Source: Agelaius tricolor (Eukaryota > Chordata > Aves > Passeriformes > Icteridae). From it: DNA of 64,000 bases. The translations under genes were made by a program, and so were the position numbers. Shown piece after piece: positions 24,594 to 37,652 of this stretch. Under the pieces are notes generated by a model that ran no database searches, was not told the origin of the DNA, and was given only the letters and a program-made list of their open reading frames with translations. How positions within the stretch are numbered: the first letter of the stretch is position 1; every line of letters starts with the position of its first letter. Where the stretch lies: assembly GCA_023055355.1 (NCBI GenBank), contig JALJCS010000004.1:15902001-15966000 (forward strand). Reading direction: 5' to 3'.

Positions 24594-26210
24594 CTTGGTC
24601 AGATATTTTTCTGTATCAAACATCAATTTTCAGTGACATTTTCCCACTCCTGGTGAAATGAGAAAAGTGAACATATGTGAAGGGGGTTTTTCTTTTCTTG
24701 TCTTCCTTAGTGCATGATGTTGCACCATTTTTTTTCTCCTTCTTCCTAAGTTGTGTGTTCAATGTTCTGTAAAAAACATGTTATTAGAGCAAGATCTTAC
24801 TCTAATATTCCGCTCACATTTGGTAAACATAGGCGCATAAACAGATGCAGTCTTCCTTATCTAGCAAATAACCTTAATAACTTTGTCCTTTCCTTCTTAT
24901 TCTCATTTTTTGGCTCATAAATCTTTGTGTATTATAGCTTCCACACCATAATATAGGAAAGCAGATTCTCTCCTGGCTCATTGGAGCTAGTCAAAACCCA
25001 AGACCATTTGTTCTATTTAAGAAGGAACTTTCACACAGTTTGAGGTCTCTATGAAATAAAAGAATAGCTGCTGTGTATTATAGTACTGGTGTCTTCACCA
25101 GTTAAGCATCTAATCTAAAATAATACAACACTTATTTTCTCCTTACTACTATATTAAGTTTCTTCTTATTTGTATATACATATAGTAAAAGATACTCAAA
25201 TAGGTAATTGCTGGAGACATTTTGTCTTCCCAGTCCTACTGGAAGCAGCTAGGCTAAACTGCTATGTATGTTGAGGATGACAGTATAATGTTTAAAAGTA
25301 TGTTGTGAATAACTTCCTCATAACTTCCCCAGGCTCTCCATCTAATACCTAAAAGCAAAGCTTTGAGGCGTGTTCATGCTAACACGTTGCAGCTTGCCAG
25401 CTACAGGAACTGCTCTAGAAAATCCCTGTATTATCAAAATCCAGGTCAGAATGATTATATAATCTCAAAAGGAATAGCACATTGACCTAAATCTAACAGC
25501 TTAGTAGCAACAAAATATCCTGTGTATTAAGACACCTTGGATTTTAAGGAAAATTAGAGTATTACCAATCCTTGGTATTTTTCCAATTTCAATAATGTGT
25601 ATTTTTCCAGTGCAAACAGTTCTTTTTCCAATGAAATAGCAAGAGAACAGAAGGCCAGAAAATAGTCAGAAGGCCTCATTTGGAATAAGGAAACTCTCAA
25701 ATGGAACAAGCAATGATATTCTTGTTTTTACACCTGTACATCTGTTACTCTTTGAAAAACAGGGTATTAGGTGTGAGAATTATACCATATCTTCACATGG
25801 CTAGCTCCAGACAGCTAGATGATATAATAAATTATATTGTGGGTGTTTTCCGCACAGCATGGGCAAAATCTGACCACTCTGTTGCAGTGATATGGGAGAG
25901 CAGCAAGGAACAAGTTTCATTTTCTCCTGCATCACACAAAATGTACAACCACAAAACATAGTATGTGGGGTTTTTGCACTTGTGGCTGCTTGTGAGAAAG
26001 GGAGACAAGAATCTTTGGCCTAACAAAATTAATTATGAAAATCCCCATTTCTGAGGTGAGTAACAGCAGCAAGGACCAAGCTCTAAAGTTGAAAACTATG
26101 TGCATCCAAATTTTGCAAACTCACCCAATATATTTGTACATAAGAGTAGACCACACCTCTTGAAACTGAAAAAGAAACCAGGACAAAAATAAAGGGAGAG
26201 AAGAGGCGAG

Positions 26211-26351
26211 GAAAAGAAAAGAAAAGAAAAGAAAAGAAAAGAAAAGAAAAGAAAAGAAAAGAAAAGAAAAGAAAAGAAAAGAAAAGAAAAGAAAAGAAAA
26301 GAAAAGAAAAGAAAAGAAAAGAAAAGAAAAGAAAAGAAAAGAAAAGAAAAG
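26211..26351. repeat. (AAAAG)n microsatellite, 28 uninterrupted units
   Basis: The pentamer GAAAA is repeated 28 times without a single interruption from 26211 to 26350, ending with a G. It is a pure polypurine/polypyrimidine mirror repeat, able in principle to form triplex (H-) DNA, and likely length-polymorphic. A less regular A/G-rich lead-in spans about 26165-26210. On the minus strand it opens a frame of repeated FLFFS, which is not a gene. Confidence 0.98.
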
Positions 26352-27678
26352 CCATTTGAAATGAAAACAATATGTAAATTTAGATCAAGCTGATGACTGT
26401 ATGGAGATAAAAATTCTTTTATATTCTCAGTAAGAAATAAAATTCAGCATCAAGTATTATTTAATTTACATAATGGGTGTTGTTGTACATTTCTGCATAT
26501 GGAGGTGAGTAGGAAATATTCACAATAAGGCAAAATTGCCCCAAATAACACTGTCAATTATGACAGACATGATCATAACTTTTTTCATGGATTTTGCTTT
26601 GGTATCTTTTGTTTGGGTTTTGTCTTTTCTTTGTCTTTCTTTTCTTATCTTTGTCTTTTTCTTTCTTTTGTCTTCTGCTACCTTCAGCAGTAATCATATT
26701 TAAACCAAGATGAATTTGGAGATTAAGAGATTTAAATTGTTCTACCAGGTGATATTGATGTGCATATGTTTTTATATATATATGAAAGAAAAGCAGGGAT
26801 GTTTTTCTAACTTCTTTACTACCAACTCTATGCATTTATTAGATATGAAAAATAAGAGAACAGATAGTTTAATGATCATAGTCCTAGATATAAAAGTTAT
26901 TTTAATGGTGTCCCTGAACTGTCCTCATAGATAATAAATAGGGCACAGCTTAGTTTTAATTTAAAGATAATTAATTTTATGCAAAACATCATTTTTTTTA
27001 CCACTCAATCTATTTTATCTGGGGTCCCTAGGTAACAGATTTAAAATTATCCTTTGGCTATTTTGATGAAAAACAAATACAATTTGATAAAAAGTAAACA
27101 TCAGCAAGAAAATAATTCTGATTTGGGCCAACTATACAAAATATAATGAAAATAAGATAAATTGATTTAACATTTTCTTATGGAAGTGGAAAAGAGATAT
27201 TTTCCTTAAAACAAAGTGGAATACAATCCACTGTAGATCAGAGACCTGACACACCTACACTGACAGCAAAATTTCTGTCCGCATTCAGAGCAGTAGAGCA
27301 AAGGGAGGAATTTGTCTTCATCTTCTTCAGTTTGTTTTCTTAAGTAAACACTTTAAAAGTTCATTGTACATCTGCACGTCAATGTTTTTATGTGGAAAAT
27401 GTGTGAGGATTATTCCTCTGATTCTGTCTACGTTATAATTTTCTTGGCACAATTTGCAGTAAAAGATACATCATTATAGATACTCATTCTTTTGTATATA
27501 TTTCTGATTTTAGACAGAATTAGTTTTGCATTTAGGAAAAATTAAAAATTTCTCATAATTTTTAATGCTATTCTTTAGTTCTTTTGGTTTTTCAAATATA
27601 AGATATGCTGACAAATGATTCTCCATGTATTAAAGGATTGTCTGTGTATTCCAAATAGGGACAATTGTTCTTAATTAC
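26352..27678. other. AT-rich unique sequence with a pyrimidine tract
   Basis: Nothing gene-like is visible. A T-rich tract with interspersed CTTT/TCTTTG motifs at about 26604-26677 lies about 260 bp after the AAAAG array. The rest is AT-rich with no recognised element. Confidence 0.5.
26604..26677. repeat. T/C-rich tract (TCTTTG/CTTTT units)
   Basis: About 70 bp are made mainly of T with regularly spaced C or G, in units such as TTGTCTTTTC. It is complementary in composition to the AAAAG array upstream. Confidence 0.75.
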
Positions 27679-28127
27679 TGCAATTTGTTAAAGATGGTTC
27701 CAGGCCCTAAATTTTGAGGCAGAGTCAATTTTATTTCAGCTTGATGTGGGTCACTCCCGAGAAGGACCCTGAACAAGGAAATCCCTTTCCACCCTTGCAG
27801 TCTCTGCAGTTGGTTCTCACGTGCTCCACACACACCCTGCACACACCTCTTGGTCCAATGGGACAGACTAAGAGTCAGGGTTTTTCTAACCCCTTGCTGT
27901 TTTCACCTCTCTAACTCCTCCATGTTCACATGGGCAGGCCATTAATTGTTCTTATCTTCCAGTTTGGGACAGGCTTTGGACCCTCCAGGGTCTCAAGCCT
28001 TATCTGAAAGGTAAACCTCTGTTTTACTCCCCTGGTCAGCCATTCATATTGACAAAGTTCATTTGAAGTTTATCTGTGCCAAGATTTAAGCCAAGGCTAA
28101 GTTTTCAATTAAACTTAAACCTACACA
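27679..28127 (-). mobile_element. Probable minus-strand LTR, about 449 bp
   Basis: On the minus strand the block would begin TGTGTAGGTTTAAG (28127 backwards) and end CAAATTGCA at 27679, giving TG...CA termini. AATAAA on the minus strand lies at 27730-27735, about 50 bp from the 3' end, as expected of an R/U5 boundary. Flanks read ATTAC (27674-27678) and ATTAA (28128-28132), a 4-of-5 match consistent with a mutated target duplication. The composition is GC-richer than its surroundings. No TATA box or internal retroviral sequence is seen. The family is not certain. Confidence 0.5.
27730..27735 (-). terminator. Putative LTR poly(A) signal on minus strand
   Basis: TTTATT on the plus strand is AATAAA on the minus strand, placed near the proposed LTR 3' end. 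Support depends on the LTR call. Confidence 0.4.
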
Positions 28128-31100
28128 ATTAAGTTCTAATATTCTATAAGTAAAGTTGCTTTAATCCCAAACAATCCCACTTCATGCATTACAGCATAAA
28201 GGGTATTTGGTTTAATTAGAATTCATATTGTGTTACATGTGTTGTTTTGTGGTTGTATAAAAGCCGTGTGTTGAAAATTAAGATCCAACTGAGACTCAGG
28301 AGCCATTACAAGGAATTTTTTTGGTTTTGTCTTACCTCCATTCATAGTTAGAAATGTGTATGAGGAGATGGTTAAATTAAAATAGAGAAAACTGATAATG
28401 TGAAAAGCCACATGTTGGGTTTTTTTCCTTTCTTTTAAGGATTAGTAATCTCTTTACTGATCTGGATGACTGTGTGCTCTTATGAAAACTATTGGCAATC
28501 TGTCAGAGGCATGGCTGAAGTGCCAAGGGGCAGCAAGAGGTAGCTTTCAATGCATGAAAAGCCAATCACGATAGCCCAGCATGCATTTTTTGTGATTTGA
28601 GGTGGATAGAGGTCCTTGGCTGATGGAACCTGGCCTCTGGGAGTGCTTGCAGCATGGCAGCTGCTGTGCTGCTGGTGGAGGTGGACACTGCCTGCCCAAA
28701 CATAGTACAAACACAGGTTTTGGTGACTGACTGCAAAATAATGGCAATTACTTTACAAATAGAACTACTAACTGGGGCCCAAATCTGGAATTTTTACTAA
28801 TAACATGTGATCTTGAGTCAGTATTCTTATATGGAGAAGGATGGACAAACTGCTATTCTGACCTTTTATCAATAATTGTTATCTTATACTCCACACTCAT
28901 GGGTTTACTAGATAAGTAAGCCCCTCTGCAGATTGGTTTATATAATAATAACATTGGAAGGTTTGGATTAAGTTTGGAATATGAAAAGACATAAAGCATT
29001 AGCAGTTTTGTGACTTAAGGTCTTTGTTTCATGTTTGAGTTTTTAAAAATAAATTATTATTATTTTATAATTTAAGTGTCAAATATGGTATAACTCTGGC
29101 AAAAATATAAATATATTTTAGGCACTGATTAATTTATTTTTTATCTCAGTGAAATTATAAACATCTTTGTATATATGCATAATCCCCATTTCACATTGCT
29201 TTAGTTTATGTTGTCCCATGATCCTTAATACAAGATCAATACTATAGATCAGAAGGTAATTTTTTTCCAGGCTAAAGCTATCCTCCTAAGGAAATGCAAT
29301 TATGAATGCAAAATTTTGTAGAGACACTTCTTACATTGGGAAAATAATTCATGTGTTTGTCTGAAAATAATTCATGTGTGTGTCTGTCAGTGATTTAAAA
29401 AGTTTTCCTGTTACTCTCTGCTGTTTTTCTGCTAGAGTTGGGGATTTCTAACTTAGCTTATTCAGGTGATGTCACCTAAAATAGCAATGGCTCTGGGTGC
29501 TTTTCTCCATTAGACAAGCACTGCTGAAAATGTAGGTTAAAAGTTTCTATTACATAAATGAGATGATGTCTTAGAAAGTTTATTACTCCAGGGAACTTTG
29601 AGTCTACTTAACAGACACCTGAGGGGCATAAAGCAAAGGCTCCACAGACTATTTTTAGGGCCTTAATGAAAGAAGAGAAAACCATTCTGTCTGGGGTCCT
29701 GCCTTCACTCTCCATTTTGCACCATGTTGTAATTGATGGGGAGCCAAAAAAACTACAGAGGTCAAGAGCTCTTGTTACAAGATTTGAACCTCACGTGACA
29801 ACTGTGATGGCAGCAGTATAACTTGACCTTCTTTTTTATTTTTAAGGGAAAAAAAAAACCAAAAAACCAGTGAATTAAATTCTTAAAGATACTTTCAAGT
29901 TGTTCAGGCACCAGCACTTTGATACCTCTATAAAATCATCTACCAAGGCTGGGAAGAGAAAGAGAGATGTTTCACAGGAATGCTTTCACCAGAATGCTGG
30001 TGAAACTCAAAACATTTCTTATCTGGTCTTCACTGGTTTTAATTTTTCTTTCATTCTGTATAAGCCTTCTGCCTGTTTGGAGCTTCTTCTGGCAGATTCC
30101 TAAAGGTAAGTCAAGACTGCCTTTTTAGCTGTCACATTTTCCTCTCAGCTTTAGATATATGTGTTAGAAAGGATATATGGTTTAACTTCAATAGTGCATT
30201 CGTCTATACTTCACTGATAGTTTTGGAGATGTTAGTTGGATTTTGTGAAAATGTGGATTGCTTTCTTTCTCAGTTTCCTTAAGGAGTGGCAGTGTAAGAA
30301 ATCAATCCGTGAGATTTGTCTTCTTTTTAAATTATAGGTAGTGTCTTCCATTGAAATTAGATAGAAGTCAGTAGATAACTATTAATTCAGGATATTTGTG
30401 TGATAAGGACACATAAGTTCAGGTGTTTTCCTGTTGTATCCATTATTTATTGCATTTCCACTAATCTCCAAACTGACCTGCAGTAGTAGGAAACAAACTC
30501 AGCTTTCCAGATTTCTCAAAATTCCTTTTGCATGTAGGGACAAAGGGATTATCTGCAACACTATGAAGAATCACAGCAATACTTATTATATTTTTCTGAG
30601 GTCCAAACAAGTTAATTGTTGCTGTGTGCCTAGTCTAGCAATAAAAAAATTAAAAAAAAAATTAAAATCTTGCTTATAAATTTTGAAACTGTCTCATTTT
30701 AAAAACAAGCAATGATATCCTTAACAGTGAGATTCCCCATTTAGCTGGAATAGGACACAAACAGTCTAGGAGGGTGTGGGAACAGAAATTGTGATGAAAA
30801 CCAGTCGTAAATTCCTTCTGTGGAAAGAATATCTTCTCCCTCACATCTCCTTCAATTAAAATTCTACTCATTTTTCTGCTAGACAAAGTAAATCTAGCAG
30901 GAGGTAGGCCCTCTTTTAGAGCCCTGCTTCCATGGGCTTTAGGAGTTCAGCTTCATTTTCCTGCGAGCATTAGTCAGCAAGTTACTTCTAGCTTAAAGAT
31001 ACTTTCTGCTGTGGAAGTATTTTCAATACTTTCAGGCCTGTTCCAACACTTTATAAATCACAAGAGAGATTGACCATACTTGAATCTTATTAAATTGACA

Positions 31101-34100
31101 GTCTCTAGCTTGGTGTTTGTTCTTTGTGCAGTTCATGTGTGACACAATGATCATAAAATGCCATGCCTCTCATTTTATTTAGTTTTCTAAAACTTCCTAC
31201 TCCTCTTTTCCTCCACGTTGTTGTCAGGAAGACATGAAGTTATATTTATAATCTTGGACTTAAGTTATTAACTGAAATTTAAATTAACTACTAAGCACAT
31301 TTTAAGACAGAATTTTTGCTTTAATATGAAAAAGTGAAAGAACATAACATGTGTAGTTCATCTTCCTAAAGTACTTTTTACAGATGCTCCCAGTTGCATT
31401 TCCAGCTTTATTCTTAAAGATGAAGTGAGTCTGTTACTGACTTCAATTTTTTTCATGGAATTAATTGAATTAATAATTTGATAATTTAACTTAATCAGAT
31501 TTTTGAAGTGCCAATATGTCTTGGACTGCAGAACTAAGCAATATGTGTCAGGGCAGAAAGGTGTTCACCAACAGTTATTGTTTTTTGGGGGACAAGGCAA
31601 CAGGGGGTTGGCACAGCTGTGTTTAATTCAAATTTAATGCTAGTTTGATTCCTGAATTAGTTACTGTATTTTCAATATCCTAAAAGTATTGGAAACAAAT
31701 AAACTGCACATCCTGGAAAATACATATGTGTAAGAAATATCAAATACTTCTCTTTTTCAAAACAGAAGCTAATATATTTGGTTCTTTTAACCAGTTTGTT
31801 TTCAATACTTTCTCTCAGGTGTAACTGTCAAAGCTGAAAAAGTATTTTGTTTGTTGGTGCTACCAAAACCAGCCCATTGACAAGGTTAGGTTCTTAGTCA
31901 CACAAATACCAGGGACAATTAAATTTCTATTTCAATCAATCTAGTCACTGAAAAGTTAATTTTTCATCTGTTTTTAAACACATTGCTGGAAAGTCAGCAT
32001 GACGGAATTAAAAGTGATCGTAGTGTTGCAATGATGCATGCTGTCTCTCCAGATCTGGTCATACCATACTCAGCAGAGATATATATAATTGGGCTGCTTC
32101 AAGGGTATTTTCAGACTAATGTTTAAAACTGATGTATCACGTAGCAAATCGGTAATAACGATTGCACTGGAATACTATAGGGAATCGTAGTTGCAGGTGA
32201 GGTGATAATTCTTCTATTATAAAACATCAACTGAGTAGTGTTTATTTATTTTTGTGTTACTGTGGGTTAGAAAGACATCGTCTCTGAAGAGAAAGGATTT
32301 CCTCTTAGTAGTTGTTAATGCTCAGAGATTTCACAGCCCTATCATTTTGGAAATAAAATACTTGGCCCTCATAACAGGCTTCTTTTTTTGTATTTGCTTC
32401 TTCTATCGGTCTCCTATCATGCTGAAGATCTACCTCATGTAGTAAGATTACTCAATTCATACTTCTTCTTGATATATCAGGTATTGATGGATAACTTTCT
32501 AATGGCTCTTGCATCTCTCTGCAAATGAGATACCAAATTTTAGTGTTGGAGTTTCTGTGATTCTCAGGCTGCAGCCTGCCAGAAATGTGAAGTCTGCCTG
32601 TGGAGAGGGTTGCATGGCTGAGTGGCATTCTCCTGGAGCCATTTTGTGAGCCTGGTGGTACAGGTGTGTGGCCAGAATTAGGGATAGGCTAATGCTCTCC
32701 TGGGGACACAGCTTTAGTGACTTCTGCTGTTACATGCAAGCATCTCCCCAGTCAAATTTCTCTGTATAATCTTTTGGTAAAATCTTTTGGTAAAGCCTGA
32801 TATAAATTGTGAGGGGAGGTAGGAATAAGAGACACCCCAATAGACAGACACTCTTGTCTACTCTGTGAAATGTGGCTGGACAGCTTCTAGGGGAAAATGT
32901 CTTAAAAAATGGTGCATCATTTCTTCAAAAGAACCAAACACACTCCTCTGTCTGCCATGCACAGAGAAAGAAAAAGTATGCATGCAGGCAAGGGTATATG
33001 TGGGGAAAGACCTTTGCTTCCCTACTTTTGAAGACACGTCTTTATTTGATGCAAATAATGGATAAACTATTCAAGAATAATTAATCATCTAGAGATATTA
33101 CTCATGTAATGAAACCAATGCTCTTGTATTTTTTTAACTATTATCTTTGTGGATTGCAGAAAGGAACATGATATGAGCCAAATCCATGTCCTCTGTACCT
33201 AGATTTTGAATGAGACATAAGACTCTTCAATTAGTTCAGGGAGATTATGAGAAGTTTATCCAATCTATTGGATTTGAGATCTAAAATAATTCAGTAAAAT
33301 TACACAGATAAAGTTTTACTAACACCTGCTAGGGTTAATTGAGTTATACATTAGCATTAAGCCCTCTTTTCCTTAAGGACACAGCAAACACAGATTACAT
33401 TGACAGTCTGTGAAGCTTATTCCTTTCTCTGTAGACTATGGTTTGATATAACATTGCTGAGACTAGGATTAGATCATGTACCGATCAGAACCACCTGGTA
33501 TTTTGCCTAAATGCAATGAATGGAGGATCTTGAATGTACTTTTAAAATTATTTTTATTTCTTCTTCATCTCTTCTCACATGAAATCATTTTGTATCAGCG
33601 AAAATTTTCTTTTGACAAGATGGCTGTGAAGCTATCCTATACACATGACTGCACATAGGAGGTGGTGAACAACTGGTACTTCTTGTGAATGGATCATTCA
33701 CTTTATAAGGTATGCTGGAGTTAAACACCAGAATTTTCTCTTTGTTCTTTTTTTTCCTTTTTTTTTCTTGTGGAAACAGTGTGAGGTTATCTATCAGCAG
33801 ATAGAGTAAAGCAAAATCAAATAACTTTTTTAAAGTTAAGACCTGAAAAAATATGAGGAATAGCAAAACTCTTTCTGTGAAAATGAACCATATGGTATGT
33901 GTGTTCTTCAGCTTGTCAGAGTGTGTCAACATAAAGCAGAAAACCCAGCTAAAATAGGTATCTGAACTAAGTAACCACTTACACCCAGATGCAAAATATT
34001 TTATTCTTCTAGAGCTAAGTGGAAGCAAAGTTTTCAATTAATTATAAATGACATATCAGGCTAGGGTTCAGTGGGCTCCTTGGTGTTGCCTATCATGTTG

Positions 34101-34973
34101 TCCTTCCTGTGGAGTCCCAGGGCAGCATTATGTTGTTCCTGTTACAGAAAGAAAGATACACAAGTACACAGTGCACAGGCACATTCCAGCCATTGTGCTC
34201 TGCACCAGCCACTTGAAACAAAGCTATTGAACAGAGGACAAAAATCCATCCACATACAAGCTGAAGAAATAAAACAAATTCATGACTGTATCTGCATCTG
34301 CTTCAGGAACATATGCCATGCAGCATATAAGACTGATTGACAATATAAATTTTGTAACCAGAAATTGTGTCAGCTGGATGCAGTTATACGGAAATTACTG
34401 CTTACATGCTTCTGAGTCCATCATCTTTATTTGGTTGTCAGGTATAAACAGTGATAAACTGAGGCAATTGTCAGTGTTAAAGATTTACAGAAAATGGACA
34501 GTCATAATGACAGCATCTTGCAGGCAAGTCTTGTCAAGTCAGGCAAAGTATTTAATATCATACATTTTTTATCTAGTATTCCTTAAACACCGCTGCTTCA
34601 TCAAACTAATGGGAAACAAAATTTACCTGTCTTTGTTCTGATACTGATACTGATTCTGAAAATCTCTTTTACCTCCACTATGACTTAGACTATTAAAATA
34701 AGTAAGTCTTGATTAAATCTTGTGGTTAATGTTTTTACTGACTGTAAGCTTTTAATGCACACTCATTGAAGTTGAATAACAAAAATACCTATTTAATTCT
34801 ATTGTGTAATCTGACTTAAACGCAAAATTTTATTCTTAGCAGAGGTTTTAGAACAAAAAATCAGCTGAGACTTGGTGATCAAACTAAAGGAAAAAGTATC
34901 AGTTTTTTCTGCCTTTTGTTATATTTTCTTTTTTAGGGATTGATAATATAAAAAGGGGAGGAAAACTTATTCT

Positions 34974-35030
34974 TAGTGTGTCATAAGGTTTTAGTGTGTC
35001 ATGAAATTTAAGTGTGTCATAAGGTTTGTT
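34974..35030. repeat. Three-copy short tandem repeat, about 19-bp unit
   Basis: The motif AGTGTGTCAT(A/G) is followed by AGGTTTT, AAATTTA or AGGTTTG in three consecutive copies. The unit length varies slightly between copies. Confidence 0.8.
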
Positions 35031-36369
35031 GTTTTATGTAGTCATATGTCATCACCAGGAAACATCAGGATTATTTTCGTAGCTGTAGCTTTTAACACGT
35101 AAGTCACAAATGAGAGCTTCCCTGGACTAAAGCCACAAAAATCTTTTTGCCTTCAATACAGATTACTGTTTTGACATTTTAGCTCTAAAAATTGTGAAGA
35201 GCAGATGAAATGATGAATTACTCAATTGCTGATTTTAAGACAATTTAAAATCTCAGTAGTTTAAGATGAGAGAAACAATTTAAACTGCATTGTAGCCTGA
35301 ATTTAATGGGTTTATGAGGGAGATGAGAGTTCTAACCATATCTTTGCCAGGGTTTTGATTGTTCCTTTGTTTCTAGGTGTGTTGATGGTAAATCAAACCA
35401 GATTGGCAACTCTTTCTGAAGTTTAATGCCTTGAACCATCCACAGATGGCTTTTATAATTATCAGGGCTATATATAAGCAAATTATGTCAACTATGCATA
35501 AATGCTAAAAGAAGTAGCCTAGTGGAGTCCCCCAGATATCTTATCCTCAAAATCCATTTCTAAAAAGTATGATCCAAAGGGGGGTGTGTGTGCAACAAGA
35601 CATAATGGTATTGAATAGACGGCGACAGGAGGGAGAAAAGGCAGAGGACACTTCTAAGGTGTGATGAAGAAATTTGTTTAGAATACCCCATCACCTGATG
35701 TTTAAAATAATTGATCTATTGGTAGAGTAAGCATCTTGCAACTGAATTTATGGCAGAGGAATAAGGATGATAAATCATATTCAGTGGGGTTTAAAAGAAA
35801 ATTCATTAGACAAAATGACATAAAATCAATAAAATAATTCAGCTTGGAAACAAACAAAAATTCAGCCTAGAAACATAGCAGTGAGGGTCAGAAAACATGC
35901 AGCAGAAATACTGCTACTTGTTAAATTAAACTGTGCACATAATGGAGTTTCAGATGGAAGTCTGGCCCTGCTCAGCCTCTCTGTGAGAATTGTGGACACT
36001 ACTACAGATCATGTCATTTCCAGCCAGCTATTATAGCCTGAAGGTGCTAGGTTTTCATAAGACACTCATAATTCTGACAGAAATTGGGCTCTGTTGAGGT
36101 GGAATAGACTTATAAATTTTACGTATTTACAGAGAAGAAACATTGTTAGCAAAGCCAATCTGTCATGGCCCTGATGCAGCAGCAGTTCAGGCACAACAAA
36201 GCCTCTGAATACTGACTGCTCCCTATCTAGTTCAGCATACTATGCTTTCATTTCAGTCAGAGGTTGCAGAATCGGGTCACTGCAGCTGCCCTGGATTTTT
36301 CACTATGGAGAGGAAATGCTGAAGGCGTTTTGGCAGGATCAGAACCCAAAACCTCTGGGTTCTTGTGGG

Positions 36370-36405
36370 GCACTGAGGGTTCTTGCAGCACTGAGGGTTC
36401 TTGTA
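36370..36405. repeat. 18-bp tandem duplication
   Basis: GCACTGAGGGTTCTTGCA (36370-36387) is followed directly by GCACTGAGGGTTCTTGTA (36388-36405), with one difference. A related CTCTGGGTTCTTGTG partial copy precedes at about 36353-36367. Confidence 0.9.
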
Positions 36406-36807
36406 TCTGGCTCAGTGTCAGACACAAAGCTGTCAGACATGCACCCTGAGATGGTTACGCTGTGAATCAAACTGAGGTCAACAAGGACTGGGAAGGCTTC
36501 CAGAGGTATTGAGTCGGAGCACACTACTTGGCCCTAAAACATTGCCATATCTATAATTTCTTGTATGATTTAATTCACTGGCTTTGATTTCCCCTAATTT
36601 TTCTGTGATTAAGACATAATTGCTCAATCAATAGAATATAGTAACACCATAAAAACCCATTCTTGTGCAATAAAGGAAAAAGAATTCCCCTTTAAATTCT
36701 TCATAAAGTAGTACCAATCAAAAATGAAAAAGGAAATAAAGTTTTATTGTGCAAAATATAAGCAGGGAGATAGAACTGATAGGAAAGAAATATTGTTTTC
36801 TTAAAAG

Positions 36808-37420
36808 CAGTGGGAATTCAGTAGCAGTCTGTACTCAGACCCCCGAAAACCAACCCAATCCTGAGCTGCATTAAAAGCAATGTGACCAGCAGGGTAAGAG
36901 AGTAATTTCTGCCTCTCTAGTAAGATGTCCATCTTTGGGATCCCCAACACAAGAAGGATATGTATCTGTTGGAAGGAGTTCGGAGGAAGGCCACAAAGAT
37001 TATCCAAGGGTTGGAGCACCTCTCCTATAAAAATAGGTTGAGACATTTGGGATTGTTCAGCCTGAAGAAGAGACGGCTCTAGGGAGATCTCACTGAGGCT
37101 TTCCAGTACCAAAAAGGGGGTTTTTTTCTAAAAAAGAGGAGTGCTACAACAGCAGAGTGAAGGTTTTAAACTGAAAGAGCAGAGATTTAGATTAGATCTT
37201 TGGAGGCAATTCTTTAGTGTGAGGTGGTGAGACATGCGAAGAAGTTTCCCAGAGGAGCTGTGGGTGCCCTCTTCCTGGAACTGTTCACAGCCAAGCTGGA
37301 TGGGGCTATGAGCAACACGATCTAATGGGTCACATCCCTGCCCATCACGGGAGTATTTGAGCTAGATGATTTTTAAGACCCCTTTCAACACAAATCATTA
37401 TATCATTCTATGAATTTCAT
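36808..37420 (+). mobile_element. CR1 LINE 3' fragment (ORF2 end and 3' UTR)
   Basis: The plus strand follows the CR1 order. AACCCAATCCTGAGCTGCAT and GTGACCAGCAGGG are followed by GGGATCCCCAACACAAGAAGG, which encodes the end of the reverse transcriptase region. Next come GGAGCACCTCTCCTAT, TTCAGCCTGAAGAAGAGA, TTTAGATTAGAT, then GCCAAGCTGGATGGGGCTAT and the tail CATTCTATGAATTTCATTATGA. It is 5'-truncated with point decay and small indels, so no protein is possible. The 3' octamer tail is degenerate. Confidence 0.95.
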
Positions 37421-37652
37421 TATGAAATATATTAATATGTTTTCTTGACAGTGTTCAAGTCATTCAATGTTAGATGATACTTCATGTCCCCTATACTTTG
37501 CATGGAAGTTCCGAAGGTGTTCCTCTGGGATAGAGCCCTCTCAAAACAGGAAATCCTGTGAAAATGTGGATGTCTCATGTCCTTTCACTGTGAAAATTCC
37601 ACATGTTGTATCTGGTTTTTTGCATGGGCACAGGGCCTTTTGGAAAAGGAGA

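Larger units (their letters stand above)
20713..26210. other. AT-rich unique sequence with small repeats
   Basis: There is no coding evidence. Visible structure comprises an A20 run at 22961-22980, a 28-bp tandem duplication at 24538-24593, and a repeated AGGAAC.GTAGCTACT-like unit at about 24190-24236. The A20 run is not preceded by a recognisable processed transcript. Open frames of up to 102 codons cross the A run on the minus strand and give poly-phenylalanine, which marks them as non-coding. Confidence 0.5.
28128..36807. other. Long unique AT-rich stretch, no gene seen
   Basis: No recognised repeat family or gene is visible in about 8.7 kb. Small structures include a 24-bp duplicated AAAATAATTCATGTGT unit at about 29338-29385, a pyrimidine run at 33737-33769, three copies of an AGTGTGTCAT unit at 34974-35030, a duplicated ATCTTTTGGTAAA at about 32769-32795, and an 18-bp exact-length duplication at 36370-36405. 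The longest open frame is 150 codons on the minus strand (33585-34037). It is low-complexity and crosses the poly-pyrimidine run, so it looks spurious. Exon-like splice signals bracket 29847-30105. Confidence 0.45.

Noticed and set aside
26083..26370. 95-codon minus-strand frame with repeated FLFFS
   Set aside because: It is a direct translation of the AAAAG microsatellite.
33585..34037. 150-codon minus-strand open frame
   Set aside because: It is low-complexity, lysine- and phenylalanine-rich, crosses a poly-pyrimidine run, and has no motif or splice support.
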